DNA of 64,000 nucleotides, from positions 1 through 64,000 of the forward strand of contig NZ_JAMXMB010000018.1 of the NCBI RefSeq assembly GCF_024055635.1. The letters are read 5' to 3'. Of this stretch, positions 25,926 to 34,877 are shown one piece after another (position 1 is the stretch's first letter; the number at the start of each line of letters is the position of its first letter). Source of the stretch: Microbacterium yannicii. Its GTDB lineage: Bacteria; Actinomycetota; Actinomycetes; Actinomycetales; Microbacteriaceae. Below the pieces are notes generated by a model, which worked only from the letters and a program-made list of their open reading frames with translations, searched no databases and was not told the DNA's origin. The translations under genes and the position numbers were made by a program.

Positions 25926-26783
25926 ATGGTGGGGGATGCGATCGTCGTCGGCGTGACGGATCGGCCGGTGTCGCAGCGGGCTACGGATTGGGCCGCGGAC
26001 CGAGCGGCCGCCACGGGCCGCGGGCTGGAGCTGCTGTCGGTGGTGGGGGGCGCGACGGGCGCCGTCGGCGAGGACGAGGTCCTGCAACGCGCAAAGGCGA
26101 GTGCTCAGGCGTTGGCCGATGCCGAGGTCGTGCGTCTGAGCGGCAAGGGCCTCACCGTGCGCGCGAGCGTCTCACACGGCAATCCCACTGAGGTTCTGAT
26201 CGAGCAGTCGAAGGATGCCGCACTGCTCGTCATCGGCAGCGACATCCGTGGCGACGATCATGAGAAGAAGCGTGGCCCGCACGGCCGACGCATCGTCGCA
26301 GGAGCGCACTGTCCCGTGGTCGTGGTGCCCGACATCGACACGTCGGACCGCCGTGGGGTCGTGGTGGGCGTGGACGGGTCGGATGTCTCGCAACGCGCGC
26401 TGGAGTTCGCCGCCGCCGAGGCTGCGGCGTCGGGCGACACGCTGACGGCAGTGTCGGCGTGGATCCCGGTGAGCGTCGGTACCGACTACGCGATAGGAGG
26501 AGTGTCGGACTACCCCGACCTCTACCTGACGGACCTCCAGCAACAGACCGAGCGCGCGCTCGACGAACTCCTGACCGATGTGCGGGCCGCCCATCCGGAA
26601 CTGCCTATCGGGACGTACGTCGCGGAGGGGGATCCGGGCTACGTCATCAACGAGGCAGCCGCTACTGCGCGGCTTGCGGTCGTCGGCACTCATGGACGCA
26701 CCGGGATCGCGCGGTTGCTTCTCGGCTCGGTGAGCGAGCATGTGCTGGCGGAGTTGGTGACCGTGACCGCCGTCACGCGGTGA
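25926..26783 (+). CDS. Universal stress protein, two Usp domains
   Basis: 285 residues forming two tandem UspA folds (about 1-137 and 143-285). Both halves keep the ATP-binding pattern: VIGSDIRGDDHEKKRGPHGR...VAGAHCPVVVVP in the first (altered), and VVGTHGRTGIARLLLGSVSEHVL in the second (closer to the canonical G-2x-G-9x-G(S/T)). Such proteins respond to stress and hypoxia in actinobacteria. GGAGGAGGAG directly before ATG 25926 predicts efficient translation. Not obviously part of the neighbouring polysaccharide genes. Confidence 0.9.
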   Translation: MVGDAIVVGVTDRPVSQRATDWAADRAAATGRGLELLSVVGGATGAVGEDEVLQRAKASAQALADAEVVRLSGKGLTVRASVSHGNPTEVLIEQSKDAALLVIGSDIRGDDHEKKRGPHGRRIVAGAHCPVVVVPDIDTSDRRGVVVGVDGSDVSQRALEFAAAEAAASGDTLTAVSAWIPVSVGTDYAIGGVSDYPDLYLTDLQQQTERALDELLTDVRAAHPELPIGTYVAEGDPGYVINEAAATARLAVVGTHGRTGIARLLLGSVSEHVLAELVTVTAVTR

Positions 26784-26923
26784 AACCTCGCGTTTCCCCG
26801 ACGAGTGGTGCGGGGTAGGATCTGTCGAAAATGCGCATCAATGTCGCGGCGCCCTACCGACCATCGAATGGTGGGATCTGCCGATAGATGTGCGACCGAT
26901 TTCGGTCGCTTGTTCAGACGAGG

Positions 26924-27751
26924 ATGATGCGAGTGGTCGATCTGCGTGGCGTTGATCTGTTCAATTGGAACCCGAGCCGCCCGATCATGCGGGGGCCAGT
27001 CGGCCGGCTATTGCCCTTTCGGCGGCCAGTCAACAACTTCGGCGACATGCTCGGGCCCGTCGTTGCCACAGAGCTCGCCCCGAGCCACCGCGTAGCCGCG
27101 CAACCGATCCGACTTCTTTCGGTCGGAAGCGTGCTCCACTTCGCTCGCGATGGCGACGTGGTGTGGGGCTCGGGGATCAACGGCAAGGTCAACGAGCCAC
27201 TAGCGGCGAGCGTCCTGGATGTGAGGGCGGTGCGCGGGCCGCTCACGGCACGCGTGCTCACGCAACGAGGCATATCGGTGCCGAGCGATGCGTTTGGCGA
27301 CCCCGGAGCTCTCGCGCCGGCACTTTTCGGCGTTGAGCGGTCACCACAGCCGCGCCTCGAGCTGACGAGCCTGCCCAATCTCCACGACTATCGACTCTGG
27401 GCGGATGCGCCCGGTCTCATTAGCCCGCGACTGGACTACCTCACTGTGTTGCGGACCATTGCGGATTCGAAGCGGATCGTGACTTCGTCGCTCCACGGCA
27501 TCATCATCGCCGATGCGCTCGGCATCGACGTGTCGCTCGTCCGCCCAACCGCGGAGTCGATGTTCAAGTACGAGGACTACTACGAGGGGACCGGTCGACG
27601 TCTGCCGAGCTTCAGTACGGACCGTGAGCGATCGCTCGAGTCGATCGCGCCGAAATCGGCTTGGGACCCGACGGACCTGGTCAACTCTTTCCCACGTGAT
27701 CTGTGGTCACTGGATCCCTCGGAAGAAGCGGCGCGGTCGGGTGTGACATGA
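26924..27751 (+). CDS. Polysaccharide pyruvyltransferase family protein (1)
   Basis: About 275 residues. PS_pyruv_trans features: NNFGDMLGPVVATELA near the start, VVWGSGINGKVNE, VRAVRGPLTARVL, AFGDPGALAP and the late motif IVTSSLHGIIIADALGI. Family enzymes add ketal pyruvate from phosphoenolpyruvate to sugars of exopolysaccharides. First gene of the plus-strand arm of the exopolysaccharide locus. Start is one of ATG 26924, ATG 26927 or GTG 26933, following GACGAGG. Codon use here is less GC-extreme than in the ribosomal genes, suggesting acquired DNA. Confidence 0.82.
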   Translation: MMRVVDLRGVDLFNWNPSRPIMRGPVGRLLPFRRPVNNFGDMLGPVVATELAPSHRVAAQPIRLLSVGSVLHFARDGDVVWGSGINGKVNEPLAASVLDVRAVRGPLTARVLTQRGISVPSDAFGDPGALAPALFGVERSPQPRLELTSLPNLHDYRLWADAPGLISPRLDYLTVLRTIADSKRIVTSSLHGIIIADALGIDVSLVRPTAESMFKYEDYYEGTGRRLPSFSTDRERSLESIAPKSAWDPTDLVNSFPRDLWSLDPSEEAARSGVT

Positions 27752-27781
27752 GGGCATGCCCTAGAGTGAATCCGGGCTTCG

Positions 27782-27812
27782 GGCAACGTCGGCATAGCCG
27801 TCCGGCGTTGCC
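27782..27812 (+). other. Hairpin in leader of second pyruvyltransferase gene
   Basis: GGCAACG (27782-27788) pairs with CGTTGCC (27806-27812) with further inner pairing, in the 117-base gap between the two pyruvyltransferase genes. Could be a weak terminator or leader structure. Confidence 0.35.
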
Positions 27813-27868
27813 TGACTGCGCTCGACCTGGGGAGCTCGTGTTGGCAACCGCCGTCAGGAAGGGCAACC

Positions 27869-28924
27869 GTGCTGTCTCCGGAAGATAATGAGCATCTGCA
27901 GGCGCTACGCACCACGACGTTGAGTGTGCTGGAGCGAGTTTTGGCGGGGGCGACCGATATTGCGCTCATCGACGCGCCGAATCAGCGCAATGTCGGCGAT
28001 TCCCTCATCTGGGCGGGCGAGATCGCGTACTTCCAGAAGCTGGGACTCCGTATCCGCTACATTTGCGATCTTTGGTCATACGATCCCGCAGGCCTCCGGC
28101 GAGCGATGCCGGAGGGCGTGGTCCTGTTCCACGGTGGCGGCAACTTCGGAGACCTCTGGCCGGGGCATCAGATTCTCCGCGAGAAGGTGGCGCGCGACTT
28201 GACGGACTACCGGGTCGTGCAGCTTCCGCAATCGATTTATTTCGCGGACGATGCTCGCGCTGCCGAAGCGAACGCGATCCTGGGGGGCCATCCCGACTTC
28301 CATGTGCTCATCCGTGACTCTCTGTCGATCACTCGCGCCGCGGAGCAGCTCCCGGACGTGACGATCTCGTTCTGCCCTGACATGGCGCTTGGATGGACTG
28401 CCCCCGCCAGCACCTCCGACGCGGCGGCAGCCTCCGACCGGGTGGTCGTGATCGCGCGCGCAGACAAAGAAGCATCGTCGGGCTTGGACACGGTAGATGC
28501 CGCTTGGCTCCCCGGGCGGGAGACCCACGTCACGGACTGGGCGGAACTGAGCGCTGTATCGCGTAGATGGCGGTTCTATCGAAATCTGTCGCTCTGCACA
28601 CGGTTCTACGCGAAGGTTCGTAAGAGGATCCGCTTCCTCCCGGTCCGCTTGCCGAATCGGTTCGCACAGTGGGTGATCACCGGTATCAACGATGTGAACG
28701 TATCCAACGCGGTCCACTTGTATGACGGCTCGCGCGCCGTCGTGACGGATCGACTGCACGCGCACATCCTCGCGGTCCTCATGGGAATCCCCCACGTCGT
28801 GCTCGACAACAACTACCAGAAGGTAAGTCAGATCATGCGCGACTATTCTGGCGGCTTCTCGACCGTCGGCTACGCGGATGATCTGACCGAGGCGCGGTCG
28901 CTGGCGATGGCGGTGAAGGTGTGA
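27869..28924 (+). CDS. Polysaccharide pyruvyltransferase family protein (2)
   Basis: 351 residues, PssK/ExoV-like: ALIDAPNQRNVGDSLIWAGE at the N-terminus, VVLFHGGGNFGDLWPGHQ, VVQLPQSIYF, and the late motif AVVTDRLHAHILAVLMGIPH. Probably transfers ketal pyruvate to a different residue or linkage than the first enzyme; the two share family motifs but little overall sequence. AGGAAGGG (27856-27863) supports GTG 27869. The stop overlaps the next start by four bases (GTGA). Confidence 0.85.
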   Translation: MLSPEDNEHLQALRTTTLSVLERVLAGATDIALIDAPNQRNVGDSLIWAGEIAYFQKLGLRIRYICDLWSYDPAGLRRAMPEGVVLFHGGGNFGDLWPGHQILREKVARDLTDYRVVQLPQSIYFADDARAAEANAILGGHPDFHVLIRDSLSITRAAEQLPDVTISFCPDMALGWTAPASTSDAAAASDRVVVIARADKEASSGLDTVDAAWLPGRETHVTDWAELSAVSRRWRFYRNLSLCTRFYAKVRKRIRFLPVRLPNRFAQWVITGINDVNVSNAVHLYDGSRAVVTDRLHAHILAVLMGIPHVVLDNNYQKVSQIMRDYSGGFSTVGYADDLTEARSLAMAVKV

Positions 28925-29796
28925 TCGCGTTCGTAACTTCGCTGCGACACCCGCAGAACTCGGCAGACTATGACCGCGTCGAGTCGCTGCTGCAAGAGAC
29001 TCTGGCCTCGGTGACGAACCAGGACCTCGATGACTATGTCGTCATCGTCGTCGGGAACAAGCGACCCGTCTTCGCTTTGCCACCTCGCGTCTATTTCGTC
29101 GAAGTGGACTTTCCCGCTCCTGCCCCACCGAGTGGGCCGCAGACCGACCTCAACTCATTTGTCTGGGACAAGGGGACGAAGATCGGCGCGGGGCTATTGC
29201 GGGCGCGTGACTTCACTCCTGACTATGTGATGATCTTCGACGCCGATGACTACGTGAGTCGCCGAATCGCCGACCATGCGGCACTCCATGACGGCCAGCC
29301 GGGGTGGGTTGTCGAGCGCGGCTGGATCTACTCACATGCGACCGGCGTGTATCGCGCGGTCGGGGACTTCCATCGCACGTGCGGTACGTGTCACATCGTT
29401 CGATGGGACGCGTACGAAGTCCCGGAAGGTCTCGCTGTTAGCGCGACCCAGTCAGAGATCGCTGACGCATTCGGCGATCGACTGAGTCGCATTCTGGGAG
29501 CGCATCGTAACGCGCGCACATGGTTGGCGGAGCAGGGATGGCAACTGGAGCCGCTCCCGTTCAAGGGTGCGGTGTACAACGTCGACACGGGCGAGAACCA
29601 CTCCGGAAAAGGGCTGTCGGGCCTATCGTGGCCTGCCAGCGCGCGGTTCACCCATGAGTTCGGAGTTGTGCCGCCACGCCGCATGCGCGATCGGGTGATC
29701 GCTGCCGTTGGCCCTACTGCAATCGCGGCCACCGCGCGACGTGTGCTCGGGAGGATCGTGCGTCGTCCGGAAATCGCCAGTGCTCAGCAGCCGTAG
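28921..29796 (+). CDS. Putative glycosyltransferase (GT-A type)
   Basis: 291 residues. The N-terminus (MIAFVTSLRHPQNSADYDRV) and the motif YVMIFDADDYVSRRI, a DxD-like metal/nucleotide site after a hydrophobic strand, point to a GT-A glycosyltransferase related to family 2. The middle contains a Cys-rich stretch (TCGTCHIVRWDAY). No transmembrane helix. Donor and acceptor cannot be told. Translationally coupled to the pyruvyltransferase upstream, so it probably adds the sugar that is then pyruvylated, or the reverse. Confidence 0.65.
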   Translation: MIAFVTSLRHPQNSADYDRVESLLQETLASVTNQDLDDYVVIVVGNKRPVFALPPRVYFVEVDFPAPAPPSGPQTDLNSFVWDKGTKIGAGLLRARDFTPDYVMIFDADDYVSRRIADHAALHDGQPGWVVERGWIYSHATGVYRAVGDFHRTCGTCHIVRWDAYEVPEGLAVSATQSEIADAFGDRLSRILGAHRNARTWLAEQGWQLEPLPFKGAVYNVDTGENHSGKGLSGLSWPASARFTHEFGVVPPRRMRDRVIAAVGPTAIAATARRVLGRIVRRPEIASAQQP

Positions 29797-29835
29797 CGGT
29801 CGGCAGCAGACTGCGAAGACGAGGAGAGGCCCGGG

Positions 29836-31308
29836 ATGAGTGACGGACTTCGAGCGCGCGCAACACGCTCGATCGGCTGGGTTGTGGTCGAACGCTGGTC
29901 TGTCCGTTTGATCTCCCTCCTGGTCCTCGTCGTCCTCTCCCGGCTACTCACACCGGCGGACTTCGGTGTCGTGGCGCTCGCGATGTCGGTTACGGCCGTG
30001 CTGCAGGTGTTCGCCGACTCAGGCTTCAGCCGGGCGCTCGTTCAGCGCAAGACACTTGGACCAGCCGATGCCTCGACGGCGTTCTGGATGTCGCTATCGG
30101 TCTCCTTGGTTCTTGCGGTCGCGTTGGTAGCCACCGCTCCGGTGATCGCTTCGGCCCTTGGTACTCCGGACCTGACACCGATCCTCCAGGTGCTGAGCGT
30201 GGCGCTACCGCTCAATGCTCTATCGCAGACTCCAGCTGCCTTGCTCGAGCGTGAACTCGACTTCAAGCCGCTTTCCGTCCGCCAGCTCGTCGGCGCCCTC
30301 TGCGGGGCGCTGGTCTCGATCCCGCTCGCTTTGATCGGATGGGGTGTCTGGGCGCTCGTGGCTCAGACGGTGGTGTCCGCGGCCGCTGCGGTCATCACGC
30401 TCTGGTCGTCCACGCCGTGGCGCCCCCGCTGGGAGTTCTCACGGAAGTCGTTCCGTGAACTCTGGTCGATCGGTGGAGCCATCCTCGGCGTCGACCTTAT
30501 GGATGCGGTTCAGGCCAACATCGACAAGATCGTGATCGGCGCCCTCTTCTCCCCGACAGAGTTGGGTTACTACTTCCTGGCTCAGCGCCTCGGGACGATA
30601 CTCATCGAGCTCGTGACCTCTGTGGTGGCTCGAGTTTCGCTGACGACGTTCTCGCGTGTGCAGGACGATCCGGTGCGCCTCAACCGCATCTTCCGTCAGT
30701 TGACCTTCGCGGCGTCGGCGGTGAGCGTCGGCGTCTTCGGACTCGTTGCCGCGCTTGCTCCGCAGATCATCCCCGCACTGTTCGGCCCGGGCTGGGACGC
30801 GGCGATTCCGATTCTCTGGGTGCTCGCCCCAGGGTGGGCCCTGGGGGCGGTGATGTACTTCGACCGCAGTGCCCTCCTGGCCACGGGCCATGCGGCGTCT
30901 GCTCTGTGGCTTGCGATGCTGACCAACATTGTCAGCGTCGTGATGGTCTTCCTCTTTGCTCCCTTCGGCGTCCTCGGCATCGCATTCTCGCGCCTGGCTC
31001 GGTTCATTGTGTGGCCTGTTCGCCTTGTCGTTCTTCGCCGCACGATCGGACTCCGAGTCTGGCGTTACCTTGCTCAGATCGGCCGTTGCGTACTGGCGTC
31101 CGTCATTCCGCTTGGCGCGGCTTTGCTCCTCCAGCTCACGGGCTGGGCGCACGTCCCTGCGGCTCTATGGACGTTTGCGCTACCCGTCGCCATCCTCGCG
31201 GCCACGACCTATGGTGCTCTCTTGTATCTGTTGGCTGGCGACGAGAACAGGGCGGTCATTCGTCCGTTGCTGTCTGCGCTAGTTAATCGCGTGACACGTC
31301 GGTCGTAG
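29836..31308 (+). CDS. Wzx-like polysaccharide flippase
   Basis: 490 residues and about twelve to fourteen transmembrane helices; MOP superfamily polysaccharide-transport protein (opening RSIGWVVVERWSVRLISLLV and SRLLTPADFGVVALAM, then DSGFSRALVQRK and LLERELDFKPLSVRQLVGAL). Moves undecaprenyl-pyrophosphate-linked repeat units across the membrane for polymerisation by the Wzy-like protein at 33480. GAGGAGAGG before ATG 29836. Last gene of the plus arm; its stop is only 13 bases from the stop of the opposing gene. Confidence 0.88.
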   Translation: MSDGLRARATRSIGWVVVERWSVRLISLLVLVVLSRLLTPADFGVVALAMSVTAVLQVFADSGFSRALVQRKTLGPADASTAFWMSLSVSLVLAVALVATAPVIASALGTPDLTPILQVLSVALPLNALSQTPAALLERELDFKPLSVRQLVGALCGALVSIPLALIGWGVWALVAQTVVSAAAAVITLWSSTPWRPRWEFSRKSFRELWSIGGAILGVDLMDAVQANIDKIVIGALFSPTELGYYFLAQRLGTILIELVTSVVARVSLTTFSRVQDDPVRLNRIFRQLTFAASAVSVGVFGLVAALAPQIIPALFGPGWDAAIPILWVLAPGWALGAVMYFDRSALLATGHAASALWLAMLTNIVSVVMVFLFAPFGVLGIAFSRLARFIVWPVRLVVLRRTIGLRVWRYLAQIGRCVLASVIPLGAALLLQLTGWAHVPAALWTFALPVAILAATTYGALLYLLAGDENRAVIRPLLSALVNRVTRRS

Positions 31309-31321
31309 TCGCGCTCCTGCG

Positions 31322-32398
31322 TCACTTGACTGATCTTGCCACTCGATCAGCGATGCTGAGAATGTCCTTCGCGGACTGCTCCCACGAGTATTGTGCTGCG
31401 TTTGCAAAGCCGGCTTGTCTCAGTCGTGCGCGCAGCGCCGCGTCGGAATCGAGCACGGTCAATGCTTCGGCAATTTTCGAAACGTCGAGCGGATCGAAAT
31501 ACAGGACCGAGTCGTGCAGGACTTCCGGCAGCGACGCCGCGTGCGAGGACGCCACGGGAACTCCGCACTGTTGCGCTTCGAGTGGCGGAATGCCGAACCC
31601 CTCATATACCGAAGGAAAGATGAAGGCGCGCGCATCCTGGTACAACCGGACGAGTTCGTCGTCATCGACGCGTCCTGTGAATTGCACGCGCGTCGTGGCC
31701 GGTAGGTCGTACTTCTGAGCTACGAAACTTGAAGTCTGCTCGCCGATGATGATCAGATCCGACTCGACGGAGTCTTGGGCAACGGAGTACGCCGCCAATA
31801 GCCGCCGGAAGTTCTTGTGTTCGTTCGGCGACGATACAGCCAGGAAGTAGGGTCGCTCCGGATCCCCTGTCCCCGGGCGGAAACGATCATCGGCAGCATT
31901 CGACACCACCGAGATCTTTTCGGCGTCGATCCCATAGTGCGAAGCGATCTCCTGCCGCGAGAACTCACTCACGGTGATGACCGCCTGGCTGGACGCGAGC
32001 ATACGAGGGACTATCACTCGGTAGAGAAGTCGAAACGATCGGGAGAAGCTTGTCGGGAATCGGACATAAGTGATGTCGTGGTGCGTGCTTACCTGACGTC
32101 GATACCGCATCGGCGACGTGCTGGCGAGGTTGAGCAGAAGTGGACTGCCCTGCTGAGCCAGATATCGCGGAAGCTCAATCTGCTCCCATGCATGGCCACG
32201 CAGTCGGCCCACCCGGATTACATGGTCCTCGTCCAGCCACTTCGGAACCGTCGCATCGACGGGGACGACCACCGTGACGCCGTCACGGAGACCCGCGATT
32301 TGGCGGAGAGATTGCTCGGCGAACCGCTGGACACCGGTTGCCGGCTGAGAGAAGAAGCGGCCGTTGACGACGAGTTGGCTGGCGGCGGTCGCGGTCAA
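31322..32398 (-). CDS. GT4-family glycosyltransferase (1)
   Basis: About 358 residues, GT-B fold: N-terminal half with TGVQRFAEQSLRQIAGL and THHDITYVRFP, C-terminal half with AVSSPNEHKNFRRLLAAY, the nucleotide-binding FIFPSVYEGFGIPPLEAQQCG and ASLPEVL. Typical of mannosyl- or rhamnosyltransferases in capsule clusters. The start is taken as TTG 32398, which overlaps the previous stop (TTGA); homologous sequence begins at VVNGRFFSQPATGVQ. Last gene of the minus-strand arm. Confidence 0.82.
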   Translation of the reverse strand: MTATAASQLVVNGRFFSQPATGVQRFAEQSLRQIAGLRDGVTVVVPVDATVPKWLDEDHVIRVGRLRGHAWEQIELPRYLAQQGSPLLLNLASTSPMRYRRQVSTHHDITYVRFPTSFSRSFRLLYRVIVPRMLASSQAVITVSEFSRQEIASHYGIDAEKISVVSNAADDRFRPGTGDPERPYFLAVSSPNEHKNFRRLLAAYSVAQDSVESDLIIIGEQTSSFVAQKYDLPATTRVQFTGRVDDDELVRLYQDARAFIFPSVYEGFGIPPLEAQQCGVPVASSHAASLPEVLHDSVLYFDPLDVSKIAEALTVLDSDAALRARLRQAGFANAAQYSWEQSAKDILSIADRVARSVK

Positions 32399-33483
32399 CG
32401 TCTGCCTGCTTTCGCCAAAGACACTGCCTCGTGGTACATCTGTTCGAGCAACCGTGCGAGGGTCCCCCATTCGCGCGAAGCCATGTCGACTTCGGGCTCT
32501 CGCTTAGCGCCCCGTACGCGCTCCAGAGCAGATCGAAGAGCCTCGCCGGTCAGCTGACCGGCGTAAGTCACGACCCACTGAGGCCCGAACTCCTGGACAA
32601 GGAGCGCTGTGGCTTCTGACAGCGGCACGATGATTGGGCGATTAAGCGACAAGGCCAGGAGCGCTGCGCCAGAGTTGTGCATCGACCGGTAGGGAAGCAC
32701 GACGGTTTCGGACGCAGCTATCTCGTCCACCAGTTCGGCGTCATCAAGAAATCGAAGATCGAGATGAATGTCAGCGCTCTCTTGTGCGGCCTGGCTGATC
32801 TCGATGCGGTCCTGTGCCGTCGCGGGCTTGCCGCACACGTGCAGTTGAAAGTCGGGTTGCGGCAGTTGTCCGAAGGCCTCGATCAATGTGTTGGTGCCCT
32901 TGTATGCACGTTGAAGGCCGAACGTCAGAAGCCTGCCTCGCGTACTTGCCCCGACGCGGGGAGCGTCATACCAGTCGCGGTAGTGCCCGTGGGGCAGGAG
33001 GCGAGTGCGTGAGGGGACCGGCGTTTGGGTCGCCGAATTGAGGACAATCCAGAGCGTGGTCGCGGAATCCAGCGCAGCCAGAACGCGTCGCTCCAAGGCC
33101 GGGCCTGATTCGTGAGGAGCAACGTTGTGGACGGTCCGCACCAGCGCCGAACGTGACGCCCGCACGCGGAGAATGAAGAGCCACAGCAGCAAACACTTGA
33201 TTGTGCTGACGAGAGCTGACCGATGCCGAGCCATGTATTCCGGCCAGTGAAAGTGGACAACATCGAAAGGGCGCCAGAATGCCGTGGTCCATCGGAAGTA
33301 CTCGGTCCGAATTGCCGTACCATCCAACGAATCGACGAGCAGAGATGTGTAGGGATTCTCAACGGGGCCCGGGTATCGAGCCGGGTCCGGCAAGACCTGC
33401 AGCACGGTGAGCTTTCGCGTTGAGACCGGCATATCCGCCTTCGCTAGGGGTGAATCTGATGTGTTCGTCGGCTGCTGTGTCAT
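32395..33483 (-). CDS. GT-B glycosyltransferase (2)
   Basis: About 362 residues. Family-4-like, with a weaker match: VLQVLPDPARYPGPVENPYT, VVHFHWPEYMARH, VRTVHNVAPHESGPALERRV, LLPHGHYRDWY, LLTFGLQRAYKGTNTLIEAF and a late VVLPYRSMHNSGAALLAL. The HFHWPE and HNxxPHE motifs match actinobacterial GDP-mannose or UDP-sugar transferases of exopolysaccharide clusters. ATG 33483 overlaps the stop of the polymerase gene; an internal ATG near 33432 is possible. Confidence 0.78.
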   Translation of the reverse strand: MTQQPTNTSDSPLAKADMPVSTRKLTVLQVLPDPARYPGPVENPYTSLLVDSLDGTAIRTEYFRWTTAFWRPFDVVHFHWPEYMARHRSALVSTIKCLLLWLFILRVRASRSALVRTVHNVAPHESGPALERRVLAALDSATTLWIVLNSATQTPVPSRTRLLPHGHYRDWYDAPRVGASTRGRLLTFGLQRAYKGTNTLIEAFGQLPQPDFQLHVCGKPATAQDRIEISQAAQESADIHLDLRFLDDAELVDEIAASETVVLPYRSMHNSGAALLALSLNRPIIVPLSEATALLVQEFGPQWVVTYAGQLTGEALRSALERVRGAKREPEVDMASREWGTLARLLEQMYHEAVSLAKAGRR

Positions 33484-34877
33484 CGCGCGCGCAGGCCATC
33501 TCTGGTGGGCCGTGGCCGTGCTCCGACGCGGGTTCCGACCCGCCGAGAACGAGTTGCTCGGCGAGGGTATGTGAGCCACAGAACACCGAGCCCGAGCACG
33601 ATCACCAGGAATCGTGTGGAACTGAAGTAGTAGATCCTTGTCAATTCCAGAATCCCGACCGCGATTACGCAGTAGATCAGCATGCCCGGAATACCTCCCC
33701 GGCGAACCTGACCGGCGATGACGACGACGGTGACCGCGAGCACGCAGAGGAACACCGCGCCGCCCCATACCCCTAGTGAAGCGAGCGGAACGGCCAGCCC
33801 GGAGATGTTGTTGAACTCGGGGTTCGATGACTGTTCGAGCAGCTGCTCATATTGACGGAACCTACTCGAACCCGAGACGAGCGGCAGCTCACTGATGCCG
33901 GGGATCAGCGATGCGAAGTTCAGGTCGGGCGGCGCTGCTTCACCAAACAGGACGCCATTGTTCACTGCCGTCGCGTAGTAACCGAGCAGTCGATTCCAGG
34001 AGAAGCTGACGATGTCTCCATCTCCGCGTGCGGCGTAATAGTTCGCCCAGGAACGGTTGTACTCGAGAATCGCGAAGAAGATCAGCAGGGCGCCCCATGC
34101 GAGCACGAACGTCGCGATGGTTCTAGGAACGGTGGCCACCAGGCGTGGGGCGCGGTCCCGCAGGATGAGCGAAGCGATGAGGGTGCTTGCGACGAGTTCA
34201 ACGATCGCGAGCCGCTCGCTGAAAAAGAATGCTCGAAAAACCGCCAGGGCGAACAGCGCAGTCAGAAGCGGATAACCCGATCGAGCCGATGTGCGCCTAC
34301 GCAGGATGATCAATGGTCCGAGGAGAACTCCGAGATGCATCCAAGTCGTGATCCCCGACACCGGTGCAAGTAGACGATTCTTGATGGTGCTCATGACACC
34401 GAACTCACCGTTGAGCGCGCTGATCAAAACGCTCGGAGTCAGCCCTCGAGCGACTCCCAAGAGAATCCAGGCTCCGTATGCGGCGAAGGTGATGGTGGCG
34501 ATGATGATGACCGCGTGATTGATCCAACTCACCTGAGCGCTAGTCAGCGTGACTCGCGTGCTGCCGACATACAGCGGGGCCGCAAGCGCGAACACCAAGG
34601 CGATGACGAGCGTCACGAGGACGATCGCCAGGGCGAAGTCGCTCGTCAAGAACGACGGTTGGCCCCACATTTGTCGAAAGTCCTGGTCGGGGATCGCCAG
34701 CGATCCCACCAATGCCGGGACGGGAATCATCAAGAGAAGTCCAAGCGGAGACCACGCCCAGTGCATCAGCATGCTGATGCTGGTGCTCGAATGTTCTCCG
34801 CCGGTCGCTTCGATCGAGCTGAGGGGTGCGGCCACGCCCGCGCGTCGCCCCGGGCGATACCGCACTGCAGTCCTCAT
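33480..34877 (-). CDS. Wzy-like polysaccharide polymerase
   Basis: 465 residues, about ten to twelve transmembrane helices with a large extracytoplasmic loop in the C-terminal half (around YNRSWANYYAARGDGDIVSF and the segment ISELPLVSGSSRFRQYEQLL). This topology, poor sequence conservation and position between glycosyltransferases indicate an O-antigen/oligosaccharide repeat-unit polymerase, which joins flipped units into chains. Overlaps both neighbours by four bases. Confidence 0.78.
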   Translation of the reverse strand: MRTAVRYRPGRRAGVAAPLSSIEATGGEHSSTSISMLMHWAWSPLGLLLMIPVPALVGSLAIPDQDFRQMWGQPSFLTSDFALAIVLVTLVIALVFALAAPLYVGSTRVTLTSAQVSWINHAVIIIATITFAAYGAWILLGVARGLTPSVLISALNGEFGVMSTIKNRLLAPVSGITTWMHLGVLLGPLIILRRRTSARSGYPLLTALFALAVFRAFFFSERLAIVELVASTLIASLILRDRAPRLVATVPRTIATFVLAWGALLIFFAILEYNRSWANYYAARGDGDIVSFSWNRLLGYYATAVNNGVLFGEAAPPDLNFASLIPGISELPLVSGSSRFRQYEQLLEQSSNPEFNNISGLAVPLASLGVWGGAVFLCVLAVTVVVIAGQVRRGGIPGMLIYCVIAVGILELTRIYYFSSTRFLVIVLGLGVLWLTYPRRATRSRRVGTRVGARPRPTRDGLRAR